DNA of 5,283 nucleotides. It comes from an archaeon (lineage in GTDB: Archaea; Thermoproteota; Nitrososphaeria; Conexivisphaerales; UBA164). The notes beneath the pieces were generated by a model. It searched no databases and was not told where the DNA came from. It saw nothing but the letters and a program-made list of their open reading frames with translations. A program made the translations under genes and the position numbers. Positions 1 to 5,283 of this stretch are shown here, piece by piece. The stretch covers positions 1 to 5,283 of the forward strand of contig JAJZYL010000087.1 in the NCBI GenBank assembly GCA_021798095.1, given 5' to 3'. Numbering within the stretch: the first letter of the stretch is position 1; each line of letters begins with the position of its first letter.

Positions 1-1032
1 AAGGGTAGCCATTCTGAAGACCTCTTCAGCCCTAAGCACGCCTGCATCATTGGTCAGAAGCCTTTGTAATATAGAAGCCGTTTTCATTTCTTGGAAGAGG
101 TCCATTCTGTTATTTTCCTTGACTCCATCCGAACCCAGTCCTATGTTGATCCCTGCCTGGATCATCCTGGCTACCGGGGCAATCCCAGAAGCAAGCTTCG
201 CGTTGCTGGTCGGATTGTGCGAGATGCTCGCACCTGCTGAGCTGACTATCTCTATCTCTTGATCGGTCAACCAGACACAGTGTGCCAGTACGGTCCGTGG
301 CCCGAGCAGGCCGTACTCCTTGAGCACCTCGATTGGCCCTTTTTTAAACCTGGTCCGTACGTTTTCAACGAAATCCTTCGTCTCAGATTCGTGCGTATGT
401 ATACGGACTGCCTTTTTTTGGGCAAATTCGCCGAACTTAGCTAGGGTTTCATCTGTACAATAGGTGGTGTGTTCAAACCCAAGCCAAACACTTGCGTTAC
501 CGGCGCCTGAAGAATACTTATTGACCAATCGTATATTTTCATCGGGATCTTCAAAGTAATCGTACTGTGGAAGGTCTGCACAATAGGGGGCCAGGTTGGT
601 CCTTATCCCTATTTCGTTAGCTGCCTTTATCCCTTCCTCCACGAACCTGTACATGTCCAGTGAGTTGGTTATCCCTGCCCTGAGCATCTCCAAATATGAG
701 AGCATATAATCTGCATGAGCGTCATCGGCAGTGAGGTATTTATGCGCCGGGTTGACATATGTTTCCAACCACGGGGTCAAAGGTAGATCTTCGGCAAGCC
801 CTCTTACGGCCATAGGCCCTGAGTGCGTATGAAGGTTGATGAGCCCCGGAATAATGGCTGAGCCCTTTGCGTCGATTATTACATCAGCTCTTGATGCCCT
901 GTATTCACCTGTAGGTTCACCCACATGCGTTATCTTATCACCCTCCACGAAGATAGAGGCGTCCAGACGCACCACTGCGCCACCACTGCCGCAGGTGAGT
1001 ATATGACCGCCGTTAATGCATACCTTTTCCAT
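1..1032 (-). CDS. ATZ/TRZ-type metal-dependent amidohydrolase (MTA/SAH deaminase-like), C-terminus outside window
   Basis: This frame is open from base 1032 to the left edge and gives 344 residues, about three quarters of the usual 420-450. It has an N-terminal beta-sandwich piece, then IIPGLINLHTHSG with metal ligands His68 and His70. IHTHESE supplies His214 (metal) and Glu217 (catalytic), LAHCVWL supplies His251, SHNPTSN is at 271-277, and GLGSDG supplies Asp302 (metal). These assignments follow the known layout of the cytosolic methylthioadenosine/S-adenosylhomocysteine deaminase, TrzA and chlorohydrolase subgroup. The sequence SDGVKENNRMDLF is close to the SNN-type motif of deaminases in this group, so hydrolytic deamination of a nucleoside or aminated ring is likely; the substrate is not determinable. 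An ATG at 1047 is also in frame, but 1032 is preferred: residues from there match the usual family start (VCINGGHILT) and a TATA-like box lies about 28 bases upstream, giving a leaderless start. It lies downstream of the DUF488 gene on the same strand but has its own promoter. Confidence 0.93.
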   Translation of the reverse strand, partial: MEKVCINGGHILTCGSGGAVVRLDASIFVEGDKITHVGEPTGEYRASRADVIIDAKGSAIIPGLINLHTHSGPMAVRGLAEDLPLTPWLETYVNPAHKYLTADDAHADYMLSYLEMLRAGITNSLDMYRFVEEGIKAANEIGIRTNLAPYCADLPQYDYFEDPDENIRLVNKYSSGAGNASVWLGFEHTTYCTDETLAKFGEFAQKKAVRIHTHESETKDFVENVRTRFKKGPIEVLKEYGLLGPRTVLAHCVWLTDQEIEIVSSAGASISHNPTSNAKLASGIAPVARMIQAGINIGLGSDGVKENNRMDLFQEMKTASILQRLLTNDAGVLRAEEVFRMATL

Positions 1033-1054
1033 ATCTGCTTTCTCCATTATATGG

Positions 1055-1065
1055 ATTTAAATTTA
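1055..1065 (-). promoter_or_regulatory. TATA-like box of the leftward amidohydrolase
   Basis: The minus strand reads TAAATTTAAAT. Its centre is about 28 bases upstream of the ATG at 1032, which would place the transcription start on or next to the start codon. No Shine-Dalgarno sequence precedes that ATG. This is inferred from spacing and base composition only. Confidence 0.5.
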
Positions 1066-1118
1066 TTGCGCTAGGGTTATATGCATAATCGAGACCGGGC
1101 AAAGGGCGTGGACTGAGG

Positions 1119-1466
1119 TTAAAGCTTATCTAAAAGAAGCATGAGGGCCTTCGCGTTGTTGTATTCTGCATCACTGGCCGCGTAAAGGAGCGTCACATTG
1201 CCCACCTTGCTCTCCTCCGTTATCTTGCTAAGCATGGGATTTTGGCCCCATTTAAGTTCCTTCTTGTACCTAGCCTGGAATTCATCCCATTTGGCTGGAT
1301 CATGAGAAAACCATTTTCGAAGTTCATTGCTTGGTGCTATCTCCTTTAACCAGCCTTCGATATGTAAGTCCCCCTTCTTTATCCCCCTAGGCCATAGCCT
1401 GTCCACTAAATACCTCCTTCCGTCATCGGGGGTCGTCTTCTCATATACTCTCTTTATTTTAAGCAT
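1119..1466 (-). CDS. DUF488/YeaO-family protein (COG3189-like)
   Basis: The 115-residue product is full length for the short DUF488 family. The signature is plain: KRVYE near the N-terminus, RRYLVDRLWPRGIKK (17-31), APSNELRKWFSHDP (44-57), WDEFQARYKKEL (60-71), and the closing strand-helix TLLYAASDAEYNNA. The family is widespread in bacteria and archaea, small, soluble and cytosolic. Its biochemical function is not established, so none is assigned here. The ATG at 1466 is chosen because the conserved N-terminus starts right there and an AT-rich TATA-like box sits about 25 bases upstream, with no ribosome binding site, as for a leaderless transcript. It is divergent from the amidohydrolase starting at 1579, with a 112-base shared promoter region. 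The leftward amidohydrolase begins 86 bases beyond its stop codon. No poly-T terminator is visible after it. Confidence 0.93.
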   Translation of the reverse strand: MLKIKRVYEKTTPDDGRRYLVDRLWPRGIKKGDLHIEGWLKEIAPSNELRKWFSHDPAKWDEFQARYKKELKWGQNPMLSKITEESKVGNVTLLYAASDAEYNNAKALMLLLDKL

Positions 1467-1485
1467 ATAACAAATTATCCAAACA

Positions 1486-1495
1486 TAATATTAAA
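1486..1495 (-). promoter_or_regulatory. TATA-like box of the DUF488 gene
   Basis: The minus strand reads TTTAATATTA, centred about 25 bases upstream of the ATG at 1466. It lies in the short divergent region shared with the rightward amidohydrolase promoter, and the two boxes are only about 60 bases apart. The call rests on sequence and spacing. Confidence 0.45.
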
Positions 1496-1547
1496 CTCTT
1501 TTGATAAAAACATCCATGTCCTTAATGGGTGCAACTGCAAAAAACAA

Positions 1548-1557
1548 CTTTAAAAGG
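1548..1557 (+). promoter_or_regulatory. TATA-like box of the rightward amidohydrolase; decides its start codon
   Basis: The sequence CTTTAAAAGG, preceded by an A-rich stretch, is centred about 27 bases before the ATG at 1579. That is the expected distance for a leaderless archaeal transcript. It lies downstream of the in-frame TTG at 1501 and the ATGs at 1516 and 1525, which argues against those earlier starts. Confidence 0.55.
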
Positions 1558-1578
1558 CCGCTGGTCATAAAAACGGCT

Positions 1579-2904
1579 ATGAAGGAGCTGGTGGATACGA
1601 TAATAAGGAACGCTGACGCACTGACAATGGATGAGGAAGCTAGGGTGCTCAAGCACGTCGATATAGCGATAAACAAAGGTTACATTAAGGACGTTGGAAA
1701 TTTGAGGGATTATGAAGGAACGGAGGAACTTGACGCCACGGGTAAGGTGGCAATGCCCGGCTTTGTTGACGCTCATACACATCCATTTCAAATCCTTTTA
1801 AGGGGCTCACTCTCGTTAAGGGAGCTCGATGTTCATCCGATATGGCTAAAGGTATTGATACCTTTCGAAGCCGGAATGAGCGAAGAGGAGGGGACCTTGA
1901 GCGCACAACTGGCCTGTCTGAACATGATCCGAAAGGGAATAACCGCCTATGCAGATTCCGGTGGACCATATCCAGATACGCTCGGTCATATAACGGATCT
2001 GGCTGGCATTAGGGGAAGGATAACCTATTCCACCATGGATAAATCATCATTTGAAAGCTACTACCATGGGGCAGAAGAAAACAGGGCACTTGTCCATAAA
2101 TGGGGCACTTCCGGTAGAGTACAGGGTTACTACTCGATAAGGGAAATAATGACTTCAAGCGATGAGCTTATTGAAAAGACCTTCAGGTATGCTGAAGAGG
2201 ATGGTGCAAGGATACATTTGCACCTAGCCGAGGAGTTTTCCGAGGTGGAACACGCGCTCAACCGATGGGGGGAGAGGCCTGTCGAGCATTTATACAGAAG
2301 GGGTTTTCTAAGCAGCAGACTTATAGCTGCTCATTCAGCATTCCTGAGCGACTACGAAATTCGAATGTATGCAGAAACAGGGGTAAACCCCGTCCACTGC
2401 CCCACCATAAATATGACATATATGACCTTCCCAAAGGTACCCCAGATGCTCAACGTGGGCATAAACGTGGCCATTGGCTCAGATGGGGGGAGCTACCGGG
2501 GGCTCGATATGTTTACAGAAATAAATGTAGCGATGGCATCTCTTATAGGTAATTACGGTACTCCTTACTATGATTTTGGTTCACTACAGCTAGGATCCTT
2601 TTTGCGCATGGCTACAAGGAACGGCTACCTTGCTATCGGGGAGAACATGGCCGGCGAGATAAGGCCTGGTTATAAGGGAGATATAATACTGGTCGATACA
2701 AGAAAGGCACATCTTGTGCCACTTTACGATCCAGCATCACTGCCTCTGTTTGCCACGGGGAACGATATCAGCGACGTCATCGTAGATGGAAGGGTATTGA
2801 TGAAGGGAGACCAAGTACTTACCATGGATGAAGAGGCGATCATAGAAAAGGCGAGGGAGATCGGCCCGCAGATCATGGAAAGATTTGGATGGCATACAAA
2901 TTGA
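1579..2904 (+). CDS. ATZ/TRZ-type metal-dependent amidohydrolase, complete
   Basis: From the ATG at 1579 the product has 441 residues, normal for the family. Visible parts are the N-terminal beta-sandwich segment (5-58), MPGFVDAHTHPF (59-70) with metal ligands His66 and His68, and IHLHLAEE with His215 (metal) and Glu218 (catalytic). IAAHSAFLSD follows with His252, then VHCPTIN (272-278), AIGSDGGS with Asp302 (metal), and the returning sandwich GEIRPGYKGDIILVD and VIVDGRVLMK. All expected catalytic residues are present, so it should be an active cytosolic hydrolase or deaminase. The stretch SDGGSYRGLDMF lacks the Asn pair found in its leftward paralogue and in MTA/SAH deaminases, which suggests another substrate; guanine-deaminase-like or chlorohydrolase-like activity is possible but unproven. 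The frame is open back to a TTG at 1501, but those extra 26 residues do not look like the family start, and a TATA-like box lies inside them. It diverges from the DUF488 gene, and no terminator is evident. Confidence 0.93.
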   Translation: MKELVDTIIRNADALTMDEEARVLKHVDIAINKGYIKDVGNLRDYEGTEELDATGKVAMPGFVDAHTHPFQILLRGSLSLRELDVHPIWLKVLIPFEAGMSEEEGTLSAQLACLNMIRKGITAYADSGGPYPDTLGHITDLAGIRGRITYSTMDKSSFESYYHGAEENRALVHKWGTSGRVQGYYSIREIMTSSDELIEKTFRYAEEDGARIHLHLAEEFSEVEHALNRWGERPVEHLYRRGFLSSRLIAAHSAFLSDYEIRMYAETGVNPVHCPTINMTYMTFPKVPQMLNVGINVAIGSDGGSYRGLDMFTEINVAMASLIGNYGTPYYDFGSLQLGSFLRMATRNGYLAIGENMAGEIRPGYKGDIILVDTRKAHLVPLYDPASLPLFATGNDISDVIVDGRVLMKGDQVLTMDEEAIIEKAREIGPQIMERFGWHTN

Positions 2905-2966
2905 ATATTACATTGACGACCCGCCTTCTGCGCTAACACATAAGGAGTTATAGTTACCAAAACTTA

Positions 2967-3222
2967 ATGTTTAGCCCCTCGGAACTAAATGCGTTGGAGG
3001 GTTTCACTATCTACCGCGTCAACATCTACTTTGACAGGAGGATATGCAAGTACTGATGCTCGTTTAATTACACAATAATAGACAAGTTAACATGGGAAAA
3101 CATTAAAAGAGTGAGGTCCGGCGGTGAATACGAGCTTTATACAAAGAATAAAGTAGGATTACCGATGACCTACCACGAACCCTGAGGAGCGCAAATACAA
3201 TTCAAGATATGCATCCAATTAA
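2967..3222 (+). pseudogene. Broken gene for a small CxxC/HxxC (zinc-binding-type) protein
   Basis: No long ORF is present, yet the reading is clearly protein-like. From the ATG at 2967 the frame runs through FTIYRVNIYFDRRICKY and hits TGA at 3054-3056. It continues in the same frame with DKLTWENIKRVRSGGEYELY, then TKNKVGLPMTYHEP to a TGA at 3183-3185. If two bases are restored at that point (TGC GAG in place of TGAG), the frame continues as HEP-C-EERKYNSRYASN and ends at TAA 3220-3222, giving about 85 residues. The first TGA falls exactly at the second Cys of C-K-Y-C, and the second at the Cys of H-E-P-C, so the intact protein probably bound one zinc through Cys, Cys, His and Cys. I do not recognise the family with certainty. 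The true start could be later, for example the TTG at 2994. Selenocysteine is unlikely because the second TGA is better explained by a frameshift. Confidence 0.6.
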
Positions 3223-3223
3223 A

Positions 3224-3500
3224 ATTACATATCCTTGTTCCGACGGTTAGGGGTAATATGCTTATCATACAGAGGATCAGAATTTTCGTTGTGTCTACTA
3301 ACGCTGTCCCAATGGGAATAAGTTAGGGTGGCAAGTGGTAGATCAGGGCCTGATTAAGGGCCACGGAAAGGCATGTCCGTGTAGCCTGCGTGAAGATTGG
3401 AACAACAGGTGAGGAGGATACGGTTTGGCCACCATTCGACTGTTCCAGGTGTTCATAGCCAGTGCCTTAATGCAGTCCTAACTGGTGAAGAGCGGCGGTC
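3224..3500 (+). pseudogene. Possible decayed Cys-rich (zinc-ribbon-like) coding remnant
   Basis: This 280-base stretch has no intact gene. One frame, starting at 3224, gives ITYPCSDG, then FRCVY, then CPNGNKLGWQVVDQGLIKG, GHGKACPC and REDWNNR, interrupted by stops at 3248, 3254, 3299 and 3410. A second frame from 3390 gives VKIGTTGEEDTVWPPFDCSRC up to a TAG at 3456. A third frame from 3448 gives GVHSQCLNAVLTGEERR. Joined by frameshifts, these pieces would form a protein with paired cysteines and a closing HxxC, much like the preceding broken gene. The case is weak: open runs this short occur by chance, and several indels and stops must be assumed. It could equally be non-coding spacer. Confidence 0.22.
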
Positions 3501-3504
3501 CTCA

Positions 3505-3954
3505 TCAATTATATACAGTAGAGTTTATCTTGTTAATTAGGATCGTTCTTGTCACGCCATTGGCATATGTAATTTGAAACACCGCAGAGAGCTGAGGCAC
3601 AATTCCCTCAAAACTGAGACCAAAGCTGACCGGCGAGCTGAATACTACCCTCACGCTGCCGTTCCAGCCTTCCGATGGCCTTAGCGGGAGTGGGGTAATC
3701 GGCAGCGATATGTCTGGTGAGCCATTCACACTAAGTGTAGCGCTCTTGATTGGGATCGTGCCCGAATTGTTAACGATGACGAAAAAGGACATGTCGGAGT
3801 GTACAGACGGCAGGCGGAGGTTCTCGTAAGCAATACGGACGTTCGAGTCCGTCCTGCCATTAAGCCCAGCCTATGTATAGTAGTAAACAAGCCCGCCTGC
3901 TACTATCATTATCGTAATCAGGGCTACGGCTGTTGCGGTCCACCTTCCCATCAT
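3505..3954 (-). pseudogene. Pilin-like / ArlF-like membrane-anchored protein gene with one in-frame TAG
   Basis: Read from the ATG at 3954, the frame covers 149 residues plus a TGA stop and is open apart from TAG at 3871-3873 (codon 28). Residues 5-26 form one hydrophobic segment (WTATAVALITIMIVAGGLV then YYY) after a single Arg, like a type IV pilin or signal-anchor N-terminus. Then come AGLNGRTDSNVRIAYENLRL and, from residue 55 on, a beta-rich domain including FFVIVNNSGTIPIKSATLSV and VFQITYANGVTRTILINK. That ending is typical of archaeal pilin/ArlF/ArlG-type sandwich domains. The ORF 3505-3792 (95 residues) is only the part after an internal Met and lacks the membrane segment. The start at 3954 is well supported: its ATG overlaps the stop of the upstream gene, and GAGGA lies six bases before it. 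The TAG could be a mutated Trp codon (TGG) or other single-base change, a sequence error, or a readthrough site. Without readthrough only a 27-residue membrane peptide is made. Confidence 0.6.
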
Positions 3955-5054
3955 ATCAATTCCTCAGCGGTGCTTGCCCGAGATGATGTCGTTGAGCTAG
4001 TAGATGAAACCGGCACAGTTACATGAATTGTGTTCAGGCTAGTCAGATCGGTTCCGGCCACCTGTGTGTACGTAGATAAGGTCGAAGTCCGATCTTGCAT
4101 GCCCTTAGGGGTGCCAAAGCCTTCAGAGTATTGATCAGATGTATTGGGAAAAGTTACGGTGGCCCCACTGCCCGCCATCGTGGACGGGGGAGCACCTGCA
4201 CCGGCCGCAAAGCCCAAGTCGGTCGCGTAGCTTGAACTGTTCGCGTAATAGACATTGTTTATATAACTATTGCTGGCGAAGAACGAACCATATGCCAAGA
4301 ATGCTGGATTTTTAGCCGTGACGTCTCCAGATGAGGGCTCGTTTATCTCCAGCCCGATGGATGGTGAAACGAATAGCTTATGTCCACTGACGGTCATCTG
4401 CAGAACGTCTCCGGTATCTCCTATGCTTATTTGGGCAATATTACCGACGCTTATTGTTTGATAGGTGCCGGAGCTTGTAAGACAATAGAATGCTACACCG
4501 TCAAAGCCGGCTAAGTATGTAATAGAGGAAGGCAGGACGCCGGCTCCGACTCCCAGTATGTACCACCAACCAGTAAAGCCTTTGAACGCGGTATAGTTAA
4601 GCTGGAGGAAAGCCATTGAACCGTTGACAGGGATTGTTACAAAACTGAAACCCTTCAAGATTATAGGAGGAGATAGAATCGCAGAGGTCGAACTGAACCG
4701 ATAATTTATGGCAGGATGATAGGTGCCGCTCCTAGTTATATTTACTACTGCTTGCATCCATACGCCATTTATGCTCGCGCCGTAATATGTACCAGTGGCG
4801 GTTATTGGCACGTTAAGCAATATACCACCGTAGTTAATGGACGATGAGTTAAGAGACGTGGGTGTCCATTGAAATTGGTATGAGTTATAGCCGCTAGCGT
4901 TGCTGTAGCCGCCTATGGCCCAATCAACATCCGATGATGAGGACTGTAACTGTACTTGGTTAGGTGTATACAGCATTGCGTGAGCAGACCCTGCAATGGG
5001 AACCGCCATGAGCTCCATCGAAGTTGCAACCAAAAGGACTAGAATCTGTTGCAT
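3951..5054 (-). CDS. Secreted, Ser/Thr-rich hypothetical surface protein
   Basis: The 367-residue product starts with a hydrophobic segment ending AGSAHA at residue 26, a credible Sec signal peptidase site (A-x-A), although no Lys or Arg precedes the hydrophobic core. The mature part is rich in Ser, Thr, Gly, Tyr and Trp. It has many N-glycosylation sequons (for example Asn52, Asn69 and Asn105) and repeated beta-strand patterns such as SINGVWMQAVVNITRSGTYH, GWWYILGVGAGVLPSS and VLQMTVSGHKLFVSP, so a beta-sandwich or jelly-roll fold is likely. The C-terminus is a Ser/Thr-rich tail (SSTSSTTSSRAST then AEELI) like the glycosylated stalks of archaeal surface proteins, but no membrane helix follows in this protein. 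The next gene, which overlaps the stop codon, supplies one. I do not recognise a family and assign no enzymatic role. The ATG at 5054 is the only usable in-frame start after the upstream TGA at 5067-5069. Confidence 0.8.
   Translation of the reverse strand: MQQILVLLVATSMELMAVPIAGSAHAMLYTPNQVQLQSSSSDVDWAIGGYSNASGYNSYQFQWTPTSLNSSSINYGGILLNVPITATGTYYGASINGVWMQAVVNITRSGTYHPAINYRFSSTSAILSPPIILKGFSFVTIPVNGSMAFLQLNYTAFKGFTGWWYILGVGAGVLPSSITYLAGFDGVAFYCLTSSGTYQTISVGNIAQISIGDTGDVLQMTVSGHKLFVSPSIGLEINEPSSGDVTAKNPAFLAYGSFFASNSYINNVYYANSSSYATDLGFAAGAGAPPSTMAGSGATVTFPNTSDQYSEGFGTPKGMQDRTSTLSTYTQVAGTDLTSLNTIHVTVPVSSTSSTTSSRASTAEELI
3961..3965 (-). promoter_or_regulatory. Shine-Dalgarno site and stop/start overlap for the pilin-like gene
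   Basis: GAGGA on the minus strand is followed by six bases and the ATG at 3954, whose last two bases lie in the TGA stop of the secreted-protein gene (ATGA). A second ATG follows directly. This is the usual arrangement for a translationally coupled second gene of an operon. It fixes the start of the pilin-like gene and so shows that the TAG at codon 28 truly interrupts it. Confidence 0.65.
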
Positions 5055-5236
5055 CGAGATGTCATATCACACCATAATGGATGATCCTCGTTGATCAAAT
5101 CGATGCAAATCATCAATCGTGTTACATCATGTAGGTATTTACGTTTAACTGAAACGGTGCTGTGTCGAATATCTGACCATTTTGTAAAAATAATTTGTCA
5201 TAGCAATACATCTGGTAAATAATCATTACTTATATC
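5055..5236. other. Intergenic region between secreted-protein operon and right-edge gene
   Basis: This AT-rich spacer holds the 5' flanks of two divergent genes. No strong TATA box sits at the expected distance from the ATG at 5054; the best candidate is ATTATG on the minus strand near 5074-5079. It contains the palindrome TTGATCAA at 5091-5098, flanked by GATGAT (5080-5085) and ATCATC (5109-5114), which might be an operator but is too short to be sure. A 34-codon minus-strand frame (5122-5226) is also present. If the right-edge gene is a transposase, one end of its insertion sequence should lie in this spacer. Confidence 0.35.
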
Positions 5237-5283
5237 ATGCCTGAAATCCGCAGATGGGGAAAGAAGTATGTAGATAAAAGGGA
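5237..5283 (+). CDS. N-terminal fragment of a possible IS transposase, continues beyond window
   Basis: An ATG at 5237 opens a frame that runs to the edge and gives 15 complete codons, reading MPEIRRWGKKYVDKR. Short Arg/Lys-rich starts of the form RRW..KYVDKR are, from memory, characteristic of IS5-like archaeal transposases, where the segment precedes a stretch such as DW..YNE. The fragment is too short to prove this. An in-frame TAA at 5216-5218 limits how far upstream the start can lie. TTATAT just before the ATG is too close to serve as a TATA box for a leaderless start there. Other basic DNA- or RNA-binding proteins cannot be excluded. Confidence 0.4.
   Translation, partial: MPEIRRWGKKYVDKR

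Noticed and set aside
50..444. Two plus-strand ORFs of 61-70 codons near the left edge
   Set aside because: They lie opposite the leftward amidohydrolase, which covers this region with all family motifs.
1501..1578. TTG-initiated extension of the rightward amidohydrolase
   Set aside because: A TATA-like box lies inside it, the residues do not fit the family N-terminus, and part of the region is promoter for the divergent DUF488 gene.
1491..2960. Several antisense or out-of-frame ORFs of 60-95 codons over the second amidohydrolase
   Set aside because: They are shadows of a confidently identified gene with complete catalytic motifs, and none has recognisable protein features of its own.
3054..3185. 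Two TGA codons read as selenocysteine (CKY-U and HEP-U)
   Set aside because: After the second TGA the same frame is not protein-like, whereas a 2-base repair gives a coherent C-terminus; Sec use is also rare in archaea and I see no recoding hairpin.
3362..3381. Hairpin CACGGA/TCCGTG with an 8-base loop as a terminator
   Set aside because: No T-tract follows, the stem is only six pairs, and no intact gene ends just before it.
3809..3858. tRNA-like fragment: GGCAGG pairs with CCTGCC around a T-loop-like GTTCGAGTCC and a perfect 6-base hairpin (3835-3852)
   Set aside because: Only 50 bases with no D or anticodon arm and no correctly spaced T arm; it lies in the continuous reading frame of the pilin-like gene, whose translation there (TDSNVRIAYENL) is sensible.
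5080..5114. GATGAT/ATCATC inverted repeat around TTGATCAA as an operator
   Set aside because: Six-base arms with a 23-base spacer in AT-rich DNA are expected by chance, and there is no second copy in the window.

Overview
The window looks like part of an archaeal chromosome, most likely a thermoacidophile of the Thermoplasmata, Thermoproteota or Marsarchaeota type; the order cannot be fixed from the sequence. The evidence is TATA-like boxes about 25-28 bases upstream of three start codons (the archaeal leaderless-gene arrangement), heavy use of AGG/AGA and ATA codons, a DUF488 protein beside ATZ/TRZ-type amidohydrolases, and a Ser/Thr-rich, sequon-rich exported protein coupled to a small pilin-like membrane protein.

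Left part (1-2904): three apparently intact genes. A 5'-complete amidohydrolase runs leftward and leaves the window at base 1. Upstream of it on the same strand is a DUF488/YeaO-family gene. Diverging from that gene is a second, complete amidohydrolase. The two hydrolases share the same metal-binding layout but differ around the last metal-binding Asp, so they probably act on different substrates, plausibly aminated purine, pyrimidine or nucleoside-like compounds.

Middle (2905-3504): no intact gene. A small zinc-binding-type protein gene at 2967-3222 is broken by a TGA exactly where the second Cys of a CxxC is expected, and by an apparent 2-base deletion at the Cys of a C-terminal HxxC. A more weakly supported Cys-rich remnant follows up to about 3500.

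Right part (3505-5054, minus strand): a two-gene cell-surface unit. The first gene encodes a secreted 367-residue protein with a Ser/Thr-rich C-terminal tail. The second overlaps its stop codon, has a clear Shine-Dalgarno site, and encodes one N-terminal membrane helix plus a beta-rich outer domain. This second frame is open for 149 residues except for one TAG at codon 28, so it is a recent pseudogene, a readthrough gene or a sequence error. The ORF visible downstream of the TAG (3505-3792) is only its C-terminal two thirds.

At the right edge (5237 onward, plus strand) a gene begins whose first 15 residues resemble the start of IS-type transposases. Nearby mobile-element activity would fit the cluster of broken genes between 2.9 and 4.0 kb. 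I found no CRISPR array, rRNA or tRNA. I did not find a convincing new system; the most unusual items are the interrupted small genes and the surface-protein pair.
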